A stretch of DNA of 64,000 bases. Source: Hofstenia miamia (Eukaryota; Xenacoelomorpha; Acoela). The stretch spans positions 396,676-460,675 of the forward strand of contig SCFE01000055.1 in assembly GCA_004352715.1 (NCBI GenBank), written 5' to 3'. Positions within the stretch are counted from its first letter, which is position 1; each line of letters starts with the position of its first letter. Of this stretch, positions 36,690 through 46,534 are shown one piece after another. The position numbers were made by a program, and so were the translations under genes. A model generated the notes under the pieces. It did no database searches, was not told the origin of the DNA, and worked only from the letters and a program-made list of their open reading frames with translations.

Positions 36690-39600
36690 ATGTCTGTCGA
36701 CATTGCAGCACGCAATAACATCTATGTATGTTCAATGTGTTCTGCAGAATTCGAAGCAGAACGACAGTTGCTCGATCACTTAATTGAATGTCAGTCTGGA
36801 TCAAATCAAAATGCTGTTTACGGTTGTCAGCTATGTTCAAATGTATTCACTACAATGTCGGCGGTAGTTTTTTTTATAATATAATATATTAATTTTTCAG
36901 TTTTTGCACTTGCAGAATTATGTGCCAATAATATGTCTAGGTTGAATATCACATTAAAGAAGCTCACAAAGATATTATTTCTCAATTAGAAGCTGCGCAA
37001 TTACCTCCGCCTCCAGAAGTTGTCATAACAGACGAACGTCAAAGATTTTCTGAGCCTAATCCAGATCTCGAAAACCCAGCCTGCCTTAATTTAAATGATG
37101 TAATGGTATACGAACAGGTAGAAGCAGATGAAGAGTCATTACCAGTTATTCGTTGTTCATTTTGTAATGAAGTTTTTCCTTCAGATATCCATCTTAGTAT
37201 TCATGTTGATGCTGTTCACTTATTTAATTCTACAAATAAAACTAACCCTAATCGGTAAAGGACATATTTGTAATGTTAATACTAAAGCATGTATTTAGGG
37301 CGTTTGCTAATTCTACTCGCGTCCCCAATCGGAAATCAACAAATGCTTTTGGATCTAAAAATATTATTCTTACCCGATCGTCAAATTCAGATTCCCGTCG
37401 CTCGGAAATTGAAGCAGAGTTAAAATCTACTAAGCTTTCGACTGTCTTTAAAAAGTTGCCTTGTGACTTGTGTCCCAGAATTTTTTCCACTCATCATCAC
37501 TTAATGCAACATGTTCGTGCGCGACACTCCAGTCGTGCAGGAGCTAGACCACATCCATGTATTACTTGTTGCAAGCGATTTAGTAGTTTGCATCATCTTA
37601 ATCAGCACATGGTTTCTGTTCATAGTGACAAAAATTATGTTTGTCACATTTGCGGTCGACGATTTGGTAAAGAAAGTTATTTGACTCAACATATTCAGGT
37701 AGGCATGCTTTAACGTATTTAATTGAACCAATAGCCATTTATATTATCACTTGTCTTTTAATGGTTTTTGGGACAATTTGCTCATTATTCCGCTGTACTT
37801 TTAATTTTAGGTAAGTCACTCGAGGGGAACTTTAGCTGATTTCTTCACGTGCGAAATTTGTGAGAAGGTTTGTTCGACTCGCCATCATTTAAATCAACAT
37901 CGACAAGCACATAAAATCTCTCTTCCTAAAAAATTTTTATGCTTGCATTGTCCGAAATCATTTTATAATCAAGAACAACTCAGCCAACATATGGTGATTG
38001 CTGGTCATTCTGAAGCAGGGGAAAATTCAGATTCATTGAATGATGAATCTGAAAATTTCTTATGTTGTTCTATTTGTTCGAAACAATTTGCAGATGAAAT
38101 CAAGCTCACAAAGCATTTAATATCAATTCACAATGTCGCACCTGCTGAAGAGCTAAATTCAAATCATGGAGAAGAGGATGAGGTTGCAATTGATGTTGAT
38201 AATCTCATCGATTCAACACAAGAACTGTATATAAAGAAAAAGTAAGCTTTCTAATATAAAAAAAATTTTATGTCTCATACAGTATCTTTATATTAATACA
38301 TAATCCTTTGGGCTGTTTATTATACAGTTTAATTAGATTTCAGTTATGGCTCCAATTTCGCTGTCTGACCTCAAAAATTTGAGCGATGCCCAGTTTGCCT
38401 CTGCTGTTAGTGGTCTGAAGAAAGACGCCATCATTTCGTTGTTGCGCCAAGCGGTCTCTGCTCTCTCTTCCTCGACTCCGTCCTCCAATGATGGCCCTGG
38501 CGTCATATCATCCTTATCTGAATCCCTCTCAAAGCTGTCTTCTGATGTTTCCTCGCTACAATCACAAATGTTCTCTTACAGTGCTGCTGCCTCACGTTCT
38601 GTCTCATCTCTCCCCAGTCATCCTGCTCCAAGTCTCACACCCGCGCTTGCTCCTCCTTCTGCTCTACCGCATCCTCCCAAGCAGTCTATCCCTTCATCAA
38701 CTAACCGTAATCGTCCTTGTCCAGTTTTTGGTTCTAGTGCTTCCTGCCGTCTCCCTGCTGTTCCTACTAGTTCACTTCCGCGGCCTCCCCGCAAAGCTCA
38801 TATCTATGTTGGCCGTTTTGCTGCCTCTGTGTCCACCTCTGATGTTGCTGACCACCTTCGTTCTTGCTCTCTACAATTTGATGATGTCATTTCCATTCCT
38901 CCACGTCCTGACTCTCCATTTGTATCCTTCCATGTTGTCTGCGATCAAGAGTCCCATCGTGCACTCATGAATCCTGATGTGTGGTCTGAAGGCGTCTTGA
39001 TTCGTTATTACCGCCTCTCTGATGATGAGCGCAAATCTTTTGGCCTTCGTCCCCGCCGCCGTAATGCGCCTCGCCGTGACTGACTATCTCACTCTGATCT
39101 GCCTCCTCCCCGTAACTCTGGCTTTTCCGTATTGCTTGCCAATGCCCACAGTCTTGTATCTTTGAACCGTCGTCTCAGCTTTTACAATTTCTTCTTGCAG
39201 TCTCCTGTTGACTTCATTTTCATCACTGAAACCTGGCTTGATCCTGCCATTGCTGATAGTGTTGTTTTTCCCAACTCTACTCTTAAAGTTCTTTCTCGTA
39301 TGGATCGATCCAGTGGTCGCCATGGTGGTGTTCTCATTGCCTCTCGTCTTCCTAACCTTGACATCCGCCCCATTTCTTTCGATTCATTATCCTTCGATTT
39401 CTGTTGTGACTGTGCTGTTGTTCTCAGTGACCACATTGTTTCTCTGCTCTGCGTTTACAACCCTCCTTCGAAAAGTGCCTTTCGCATTCCCGTTGCTGAT
39501 TTATCATCTATGTTCGAGTCTTTTCATGACCAGTCTACCTACCTCTCTCGTCACCTTGGCTTTTCCATTCGTCCTCATTTTCTTGTTTGTGGTGACTTCA

Positions 39601-42023
39601 ATCTTCCTAATGTCTGCTGGAATGCGCTCGACTCTACTGACACTTATGAGTCTGCAGTTTTAGAAGTTTTTGCCTGCTATTCTCTTGAACAACTTGTATT
39701 TTCTCCTACTTCCAGCTCCTCTCTGCTTGATTTGGTTCTGTGCTCTCACCCCGATTATATATTTGACATATCTGTAATCCCTGTTCCTGCTAAGCTGTCA
39801 GATCACTCATTCGTCAGCTTCAATCTGTTTGTCAACTCTACTTCTCCATCTGCTAATCCGGCTGCTCCACAATATGCTCGATTTAACAGTGACTTTCTGT
39901 CACTTAATGCTGCTCTCTCATCTTTGCTGCCCGTTTTTAGTGATTCCTTCTCAGTTGACGATTGGTTCACTTTCTTTCATCAAGTTATTTCTTCTTATGT
40001 TCCTCGTCGGCGGAAAAAGCGTGCTTCTCTTCCTTTCTATTTTTCGTCCCTTACTGTGCATTCCTTGAATAAATTGGAGACTTACAAACGCCATTCTGGT
40101 ACTACTGCTACTCTGAAGCTTGCTTCTCTCACAGAAGATGTTATCAATTTTATGGAACTTGACAAAGTCTCTTTTCTGTCCAGCTTCTCGTCCGGTTCTC
40201 TTCAAGACTCTTATTCCTTCCTGCGTTCTCTTCATTCCAAGCCTGAGCTCCCCAATTTGAGATGGAACCTTCTTTCTGCTCACTCTGACCTGGAGAAAGC
40301 TGATCTGTTCAACGCGTATTTTGCCTCTAACTTCTCTGTACCTGTCTCCATGTGCCCTGGTCCGCCTGCTGCCTCCCCGCTAATCCGACTTTGTGATATG
40401 GTCTTCAGTGCTCATGATATTTCTCTCATGCTTAAATCTTGCAAGTCGTCTGGTCCTTGTTATCCTGACGGTGTTCCTTCCTTTGTAATTAATGAAACCT
40501 CCTCCACGCTTTCTATCCATTTAAAGCATCTTTACTCCTTCATTTGCTCCACTAAGCGCTATCCCGCCTGTTGGAAGACATCTTGGATTTCTCCGCTGTT
40601 AAAATCTAATCAGCTTCCCTCCTCGCAGGTCACGTCCTACCGCCCAATAGCTATTCTATCTCGACTGTCTATCATCTTTGAACGCCTTGTTTTTCGTTAT
40701 GTATTCCCAAAAATTCGTCACCTCATCGCTTCTTCTCAGCATGGCAACCTTCCTGGTCGCTCTATGATTACTAACCTGCTCACTCTGATCGAAAACTGCT
40801 ACTTTCACTCTGATAGTAATGATCCTGGTTGTATTATCTTTCTTGACATCTCAAAAGCGTTTGATCGTCTCCCTCATTCCATTCTGCTTGACAAGTTACG
40901 TTTATTTGGTTTTGATGTGGATTTCATCGAACTGTTCCAGTCCTACCTGACTAATCGCCACCAGTGTGTCAAAATCAACTCGTCTATCTCTTCTCCTGTC
41001 CCCGTTACTAGTGGTGCCCCTCAAGGCTCAGTGTTTGCTGTTCTTTTCTTCCTCGTTGCCATTAACGACCTCCCTCATTCTGTTCTCAACTCGTCTTGCC
41101 TGTTGTATGTCGATGACACTGCGATTTTTGATTTTGGTTGGTCTTTTGCGTCGAACATTTTTTCTGATCTTGAGCACTTGTCTACTTGGTCCTCTGTCAA
41201 CCATCTCGATTTTAGCACTACCAAGACATGTGGTATTTCCTTTTCTGTGGCTCCCCCTTCTGATTTGCCTCTACCTGTGAACTTTGCGCCTCATCACACT
41301 CATCTTGGAGTTCAACTTGCTGCAAACTTAAATTGGACTGGACATGTGTCTTTGCGTCTCCGCAAAGCTAATTCCTCGCTATTTGCCCTTTTCCGTAATG
41401 TTCCTTTTAATACCTCGTCCGCTGTGAAACTCTCTTTGTTCAAGTCCATTCCTCGCGCCATTCTTCTCTACGCGTCTCCTTGTTGGTGGCCTTCTCGTGC
41501 TTTGTTCCACTCCATGGAACGTTTCCAGAAACGCGCTTTCAAATGGATTTCCTCTTTGGACTATAAAGACGCTCTGCTGAAATTCTCCACTCTCCCGCTG
41601 TCACTCTACTTCCATGCCTGTGATCTCCTTTTGTTCAATCGACTACTGACTCGCAAATTGGATCTTGATCCTTTTGATTTCATTATGTTCTCTAATTCCT
41701 GCTGCACTCGCTCTGATGATGTTGTCACCTTCTCCATTCGTCGTACAAAGAAACATCGCACCCTTCACTCGTTTTTCAATCGTGCTTGTATTGCTGCTAA
41801 TTACATCTTGAGTCGCAACCCTCCAACAGCGATTGATTTCTTTTCCCCGCCACCAAGCTTCAAGAAATCTTTGATGACTTTCCTCTTTGCTGAGCCCTTC
41901 TCCAACTTCGCCTACTCTTCCATTTGCTCCTATTTCATCTCCTGTGACTGTCCTCGCTGCCGTAAAACTTGAATTGTTTTTATTTTTGTTGTGTATGCCT
42001 TCAGCGGCTAAATAAAGTCATTG

Positions 42024-42054
<31 letters not shown>

Positions 42055-43386
42055 GATACATAGAACTTTACAGTAAATTCTTTGAATAATAAAAGGGGCG
42101 TAGCCAGAATATTATATTGGGGATCCTGAACACACTGTTATGTATGAATTCAATTAAATTCGTTTATAAAAATTTCTTAATATTCATTATGGAAAACATT
42201 AAGATTTTACAAAAAGTTTATAATTCAAGAACATATTAAATGACAAGTTTTCGGCTAACAGAAGTATTTGCAAATATTGAGTGTCACTTCGAAGTATTTA
42301 TAGCATTAGCAAACATTCTAGGTGTTCGCTTTAAAATTTGAAAACATCCTTTGTTTCTCGGTGCTCTAAGGCTTTTAGAGCAACTGTTGCACGATCCTCA
42401 TCCGTTTTTTCTGTCATAGCTTGGTTTCTGCTCCAATTTTGAAGTAGGGTCTGGTAGCAAGTGTGCGGGCATTTCAACTATTGTTTATCGCTTCCCATTC
42501 GATGTCCTTTGTTTCTGATTATCATAGTTCTATATCAGTGACAACGTCATCTATGTTGGATAATAAATATATATTCTATAGAAGTATTTCACAATTAATT
42601 CACTTCTTCCATTTGTAGCACGATATATCGATCTTTTTGGAATTGTTCTTGCTGATATTTATTCAAAGTGCCGTCCTTCCCAGTTAGCCTGTCTTATCGA
42701 GATACAAGAATTCCAGCACTCTGCCCCCTCCCAACACATGTAAAAAAACTCCAGGTATTACCCTGCAGAAAGCTAACCAAGGAAATGATTCAAGATGTTT
42801 TGGTAAAAACTCTTACTCATCTCCAAAAAATTAATAATCATTTAATAACCTGCACTCGCATGAATCCGTATCCCTCATTAAATTCTGATTAATGAAAGAA
42901 ATAATGCTGTTTTCGAGTGGTTGATGTAAAGTTTTCAGTGGCAAATCGCACATTGTGTGTTTGATCTGCGCAGTTTATGTTTACCTAATTAATAATACTG
43001 GACTTGAAGGGATTAGACTACAACATATGATTTAATAATATTGTAGAATATTCCTTGATTCATGGTAGTAGTATGAAAATTCAATAATAAATTATTTCCA
43101 TTGGATGACATCGTGTAGCCTTGTTACCAATTTATTATACACGGTAATGGCAAACGGCCACTGAATGATAATCTGTAATGCTTTTTTAGACACACGGTGT
43201 GCGCAAAGTGTGGAAAAACATTTACCAGTATGTCTGGGCTTTTATATCACATTCAAAATATATCTTGCAGAGTGAGTCAGCCCTTAAAAGGAGCTATTGA
43301 TGGTCATCGACCGTTTAATTGTGATTTATGTGGCAAGGCCTTCAAAACGCGCAGTCATCTTAACCAACATTTCAGATATCACACGG
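36690..43386 (+). CDS. Multi-finger C2H2 zinc-finger protein (5 exons seen, 3' end open)
   Basis: The exons are 36690-36863, 36941-37254, 37299-37698, 37811-38241 and 43190-43386. All junctions keep the frame, giving about 505 residues. Eleven fingers can be read, for example CQLCSNVFTTMSAVEYHIK (split by intron 1), CDLCPRIFSTHHHLMQH, CHICGRRFGKESYLTQH (split by intron 3) and CDLCGKAFKTRSHLNQH. Some have a Cys in place of the last His (HIQNISC). An acidic spacer lies between fingers 2 and 3 and another after finger 9 (GEEDEVAIDVDN). Intron 2 is 44 nt. Intron 4 is about 4.9 kb because it holds the intact LINE. The last exon ends YHTG at a GTAATT donor, so more fingers may follow. Read-through of that donor would stop at 43451. 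The ATG at 36690 may be internal, because TTTAAG just before it could be a splice acceptor. It is likely a nuclear DNA-binding regulator; the orthologue is not identified. Confidence 0.85.
38311..38339 (+). promoter_or_regulatory. Conserved LINE 5' leader motif (copy 2)
   Basis: The 29-nt block starting GGCTGTTTATTATACAG, identical to 5242-5270. It ends seven nucleotides before the ORF1 ATG, so it is nearly the whole 5' leader. A role as internal promoter is inference. Confidence 0.45.
38346..39083 (+). CDS. LINE ORF1 protein
   Basis: 245 residues. The N-terminal part (MAPISLSDLKNLSDAQFASA) precedes a serine-rich, coiled-coil-like region (about 30-85) and a proline/serine-rich stretch (about 90-145). 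The C-terminal part has the look of an RRM-like fold, AHIYVGRFAASVSTSDVADH then SFHVVCDQESHRALM, and a basic tail RPRRRNAPRRD. ORF1 proteins of this group bind element RNA and help form the retrotransposition particle. It has no CCHC knuckle and no 2A motif. It ends at TGA (39081-39083), followed by CTA, and the same frame stays open into ORF2. Confidence 0.85.
   Translation: MAPISLSDLKNLSDAQFASAVSGLKKDAIISLLRQAVSALSSSTPSSNDGPGVISSLSESLSKLSSDVSSLQSQMFSYSAAASRSVSSLPSHPAPSLTPALAPPSALPHPPKQSIPSSTNRNRPCPVFGSSASCRLPAVPTSSLPRPPRKAHIYVGRFAASVSTSDVADHLRSCSLQFDDVISIPPRPDSPFVSFHVVCDQESHRALMNPDVWSEGVLIRYYRLSDDERKSFGLRPRRRNAPRRD
39081..39089 (+). promoter_or_regulatory. Candidate stop-codon readthrough site, TGA CTA
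   Basis: The only stop between ORF1 and ORF2 is TGA followed by CTA, a context known from viral and animal genes to permit readthrough. The two frames are in register. The first in-frame ATG of ORF2 is at 39300, after the endonuclease residues N (about 39141) and E (about 39228). Translation as an ORF1-ORF2 fusion by readthrough is inferred, not shown. Confidence 0.5.
39084..41972 (+). CDS. LINE ORF2: endonuclease and reverse transcriptase
   Basis: Open from the ORF1 stop to TGA at 41970, 962 codons before the stop. Counting from 39132, the apurinic-type endonuclease comes first: N4 in LLANAHSL, E33 in ITETW, GDFNLPNVCW at about 154, and SDHSFVS at about 220. Reverse transcriptase follows, with SYRPIAILSRLSIIFERLVF, the D of IIFLDISKAFDRLPHS, GAPQGSV, and the catalytic YVDD at 659-662 (YADD is commoner in relatives). 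The C-terminus ends with a Cys-rich CSYFISCDCPRC. The enzyme would nick the target and prime reverse transcription there. There is no usable ATG before the endonuclease motifs, and the length fits the CR1/L2 group. No disabling mutation is visible. Confidence 0.9.
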   Translation, partial: LSHSDLPPPRNSGFSVLLANAHSLVSLNRRLSFYNFFLQSPVDFIFITETWLDPAIADSVVFPNSTLKVLSRMDRSSGRHGGVLIASRLPNLDIRPISFDSLSFDFCCDCAVVLSDHIVSLLCVYNPPSKSAFRIPVADLSSMFESFHDQSTYLSRHLGFSIRPHFLVCGDFNLPNVCWNALDSTDTYESAVLEVFACYSLEQLVFSPTSSSSLLDLVLCSHPDYIFDISVIPVPAKLSDHSFVSFNLFVNSTSPSANPAAPQYARFNSDFLSLNAALSSLLPVFSDSFSVDDWFTFFHQVISSYVPRRRKKRASLPFYFSSLTVHSLNKLETYKRHSGTTATLKLASLTEDVINFMELDKVSFLSSFSSGSLQDSYSFLRSLHSKPELPNLRWNLLSAHSDLEKADLFNAYFASNFSVPVSMCPGPPAASPLIRLCDMVFSAHDISLMLKSCKSSGPCYPDGVPSFVINETSSTLSIHLKHLYSFICSTKRYPACWKTSWISPLLKSNQLPSSQVTSYRPIAILSRLSIIFERLVFRYVFPKIRHLIASSQHGNLPGRSMITNLLTLIENCYFHSDSNDPGCIIFLDISKAFDRLPHSILLDKLRLFGFDVDFIELFQSYLTNRHQCVKINSSISSPVPVTSGAPQGSVFAVLFFLVAINDLPHSVLNSSCLLYVDDTAIFDFGWSFASNIFSDLEHLSTWSSVNHLDFSTTKTCGISFSVAPPSDLPLPVNFAPHHTHLGVQLAANLNWTGHVSLRLRKANSSLFALFRNVPFNTSSAVKLSLFKSIPRAILLYASPCWWPSRALFHSMERFQKRAFKWISSLDYKDALLKFSTLPLSLYFHACDLLLFNRLLTRKLDLDPFDFIMFSNSCCTRSDDVVTFSIRRTKKHRTLHSFFNRACIAANYILSRNPPTAIDFFSPPPSFKKSLMTFLFAEPFSNFAYSSICSYFISCDCPRCRKT
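42025..42052 (+). repeat. (ATT)n tail of the LINE
   Basis: A run of ATT units after AATAAAGTCATTG. The same tail ends the copy at 48387-49604 and, reversed, starts the copy at 43608. Confidence 0.9.
42053..43189. other. Rest of zinc-finger intron 4
   Basis: Contains AGGGGCGTAGCCAGAAT at about 42096, a terminus style common to animal DNA transposons. An open stretch from a good acceptor-like CCTTCCCAG (ends 42683) to a stop at 42893 would encode a basic tail including LTKEMIQDVLVKTLTHLQKI. It cannot be joined to zinc-finger exon 4 in frame, because that splice gives an immediate stop. It is therefore either an exon of something else or chance. Confidence 0.35.
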
Positions 43387-43607
43387 GTAATTTTCTTTAT
43401 CTAATTACAAGTATTAATTCTGTTGACATGAATTTTTTAGTAGTTTCATAAAAGATTTTTTAAATTAAACTAATTGTCATTTTTTGAAGCTGAACCATTC
43501 TTTTTCAACAACACAACGATGTATAGTACATAATCTGCGATGCGCCACTCTTATTTGAAACATATGCTGCACATTTTTCTTTAAACTTGGATCTGAATAG
43601 CCGTATA

Positions 43608-44504
43608 AAATAATAATAATAATAATAATAACGAATGACTTTATTTAGCCGCTGAAAGCATACACAATAAAAAAATAAAAACAAGTCAAGTTTTACGGCA
43701 GCGGGGTGAAATAGGAGCAAATGGAAGAGTAGGCGAAGTTGGAGAAGGGCTCAGCAAAGAGGAAAGACATCAAAGATTTCTTGAAGCTCGGTGGCGGGGA
43801 GAAGAAATCAATCGCTGTTGGAGACGCAAAGACACATGACCAGTCCAATTTAAGTTTGCAGCAAGTTGAAGTCCAAGATGAGTTTGATGAGGCGCAAAGT
43901 TCACAAGTAAAGGCAAATCAGAAGGGGGAGCCACAGAAAAATACATGTCTTGGTAGTGCTAAAATCAAGATGGTTGACAGAGGACCAAGTAGACAAGTGC
44001 TCAAGATCAGAAGAAATGTTAGAAGCAAAAGACCAATCAAAATCAAAAATCACAGTATCGTCGACATACAACAGGCAAGACGAGTTGAGAACAGAATGAG
44101 GGAGTTCGATGAAATCCACATCAAAACCAAATAAACGTAACTTGTCAATCAGAATGGAATGAAGAGGGCGATCAAACGCTTTTGAGATGTTAAGAAAGAT
44201 AATACAACCAGGATCATTACTATCAGAGTGAAAGTAGCAGTTTTCGATCAAATGAGCATCAAAACCAAATAAACGTAACTTGTCAAGCAGAATGGAATGA
44301 GGGAGGCGATCAAACGCTTTTGAGGTGTCAAGAAAGATAATACAACCAAGATCATTACTATCAGAGTGAAAGTAGCAGTTTTCGTTCAGAGTGAGCAGGT
44401 TAGTAATCGTAGAGCGACCAGGAAGGTTGCAAAGATGCTTTAAATGGATAGAAAGCGTGGAGGAGGTTTCATGAATTACAAAGGAAGGAACACTGTCAGG
44501 ATAA
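43608..44504 (-). mobile_element. Scrambled antisense LINE copy
   Basis: The reverse complement of the LINE at 38311, 5'-truncated inside RT (homology stops near 44504) and starting at the (TAA)n tail. Two internal deletions remove about 470 bp and about 150 bp of the RT and C-terminal region. A segment of about 146 bp (44108-44253) is repeated in tandem at about 44254-44392. The open frames it contains are fragments. Confidence 0.85.
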
Positions 44505-45115
44505 CCAGAATTAAAAAATATTTACAATTTACAGCTTAATAGACCCAATGATCAAATTTGAACATCTGATAAAAATCATGTCCCTGAGAAAAATTTCTTT
44601 AAAACTTTGACCATATAATATATTAGACATATTGCATTCAACCAGTAGAAATTATGGATTTTTTTACAGTTTGAGGTAGATTGGGTCTATATCGGGTTAA
44701 CAAGTCCCTTTCAATATGCAAACTTGTGGAATTTGAAAAATATTTAATGATGTTAACACAAAAAGCATCAACAATAATGCTACAGCCAAAACAATGATAC
44801 AAATATTTAAGTTTACATTGGTAAAGATGAAAGACACTATTTTAAAATTGAATTTCAATGCATGTGTGAAAGTATTTGAAAGGCTCTATCAACAATAACT
44901 GAGCAATAAATTAGTTAAAAGAAGCATTCAGGTGGATTAAATGTTTCTCTTTGTGCTAAGGCAATGTTATAAAATACATAGCATCTGAGCAACAGCTAAA
45001 ATGAACAATGGAGTCAATCTAGTTTTGAACCATTACCTTCCAAACTGATTAAGTGCAAAATGAACTAAATTCTAGATATAATTTTGAATGATAGTAAAGT
45101 GAATAAATAAAGTAA
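44505..45115. other. Tra2 3' flank, non-coding
   Basis: AT-rich sequence that would hold the Tra2 3' UTR on the - strand. No gene is seen. Confidence 0.5.
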
Positions 45116-45612
45116 CTAACGTGGAGAATATGACGGAGATCGGGAATAGCGAGAACGTCTTCCTCTAGATCTGTCTCTGTAACTTCTGCTATAACTACTG
45201 CGCCTTTCATAATATCGCGGTCTAAAATCCAAGGTAACAAAATGTAACGTAAAATATATCATACACCGTAGGCCGACCCATGTATATACCGGGCGTTGGA
45301 GTGTGAGCACGCTCTGTAATGGAAAAATCTATGCGAATGGGACGATCATCAATATTCATTCCAGCGCATTTTTTTTTAACCTAACAAAAGAGTTTTTACA
45401 GTTCTAATTTATTTAATAAATACATATTCAGCATTTTCAATGGTGGAAAACTGTAAAAACGCAAATCCGCGTGACTTCATTGTGCCTTTATCTAAAACCA
45501 AATTCACATGTCGAAAACCAGGATATCTGTCAAATATGTCCATCAAATCGCCTTCTGTTGTACGTGCACTCAACCCAAAGATGCCAAGACATTTTGTGGG
45601 ATCAGGATTATC
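45116..45612 (-). CDS. tra2: Transformer-2 homologue, 3' part (RRM, linker, RS2)
   Basis: Three exons on the - strand, 45612-45424, 45380-45265 and 45221-45116, are separated by two 43-nt introns. Exon one opens [20 protein letters not shown], with RNP2-type CLGIFGLS, and contains the RNP1 motif RGFAFLQF. Exon two ends the RRM with [20 protein letters not shown] and then YMGRPTV, the glycine/proline linker that is the most diagnostic Tra2 sequence. Exon three is a short RS domain, [18 protein letters not shown], then TAG at 45118-45116. It codes for 136 residues. Joined in phase 0 to the exons at 26778-27074 it gives a 208-residue protein with Tra2 RS1-RRM-RS2 order. No 5' exons are visible on the - strand between 45613 and 47386. 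Confidence 0.93.
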
Positions 45613-46200
45613 CTAAATTATATAAAATATTAAATTGAATAAATATGAAATGGACAAATATGAAAGATGGGAATCATACACCGTGTAAATATTTCAAATA
45701 TAAACGGTTTAATCACAATCGGATTTTTTAATGAGGTACACACAATCCAATCTATTAGAAGACATTTATGAAAAGTTTCCCGGCCAGAGGTCTCACTGAA
45801 GAAAGAATTCTTCCCAATTAACATAATACAAATATACTAACGTGGTTATATGGGTTCAATGCTTTTTTACGACTTGCTTAAAAATGTTCATCAACTGTCA
45901 ACATCACATTTTATCCCTGGAAAACTTCTAACAGTTTGTTTAAGATTTGGATACAGATATAGGCCGATGGTGCTAACCTGAGGAATAAAAAAACAGCTGT
46001 AAACTAAATAATTTTGGCAACAACCTAGTAATAATACTTCAAACATTTTTTGGTTATCTAACCATAAATTCTATTTGTAAGCATTGCATCTAAGTGAATA
46101 GCGAAATTACTGAAACAAGAATAGGAGAAATTAAGAACACAACAATATTACACAAAGTCAGTCATTGTAAAAATGATCGAAGGTTGTTAGGAGTGCAACG

Positions 46201-46238
<38 letters not shown>

Positions 46239-46534
46239 CATTATTGATAGCACAAGGTCAACCATGACCATTTTCAAGTTTTGACATTACATTTGTGTTA
46301 TTGCTGCTGTTTTGTTACAGTCGAAACTTTTTCCAAATGGTTTTTATATCATAAATAAGGAACATTGATTCTCCATTACGAACACAGTTTTTGAGACAAT
46401 CGTTATAAGCACACTCAGCGTAAAATAGGCATAATGCTGTTGAGCTGTTGCAAAAAACGAATTAGAAACAGTATTTAAAACAGTTAATTAAAAATTAACC
46501 TGATGAAAGCAGTATCGTGTTTATATATTAGATT
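45613..46534. other. AT-rich non-coding tract with (TA)n
   Basis: Upstream of the Tra2 RRM exon on its own strand. It contains a (TA)n tract at 46203-46236. No RS-coding exon is seen on the - strand, which matters for the split-gene question. Confidence 0.5.

Larger units (their letters stand above)
38311..42052 (+). mobile_element. Intact CR1-group LINE with ORF1-TGA-ORF2 arrangement
   Basis: A full-length non-LTR retrotransposon lying in intron 4 of the zinc-finger gene, on the same strand. Order: a 35-nt leader (38311-38345), ORF1, one TGA, ORF2 in the same frame, a short 3' UTR with AATAAA at 42011, and an (ATT)n tail. Both frames are open over their full length, and the element is rich in CG, unlike older copies, so it looks young. 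A possible short target duplication (ATACATA at about 38299 and 42055) flanks it. Further copies or pieces lie at 27197, 43608 and 48387. Confidence 0.9.

Noticed and set aside
42684-42893. Additional zinc-finger gene exon in intron 4
   Set aside because: Splicing from exon 4 (phase 2) gives an immediate stop, whereas exon 4 to 43190 keeps the frame and completes no broken finger.
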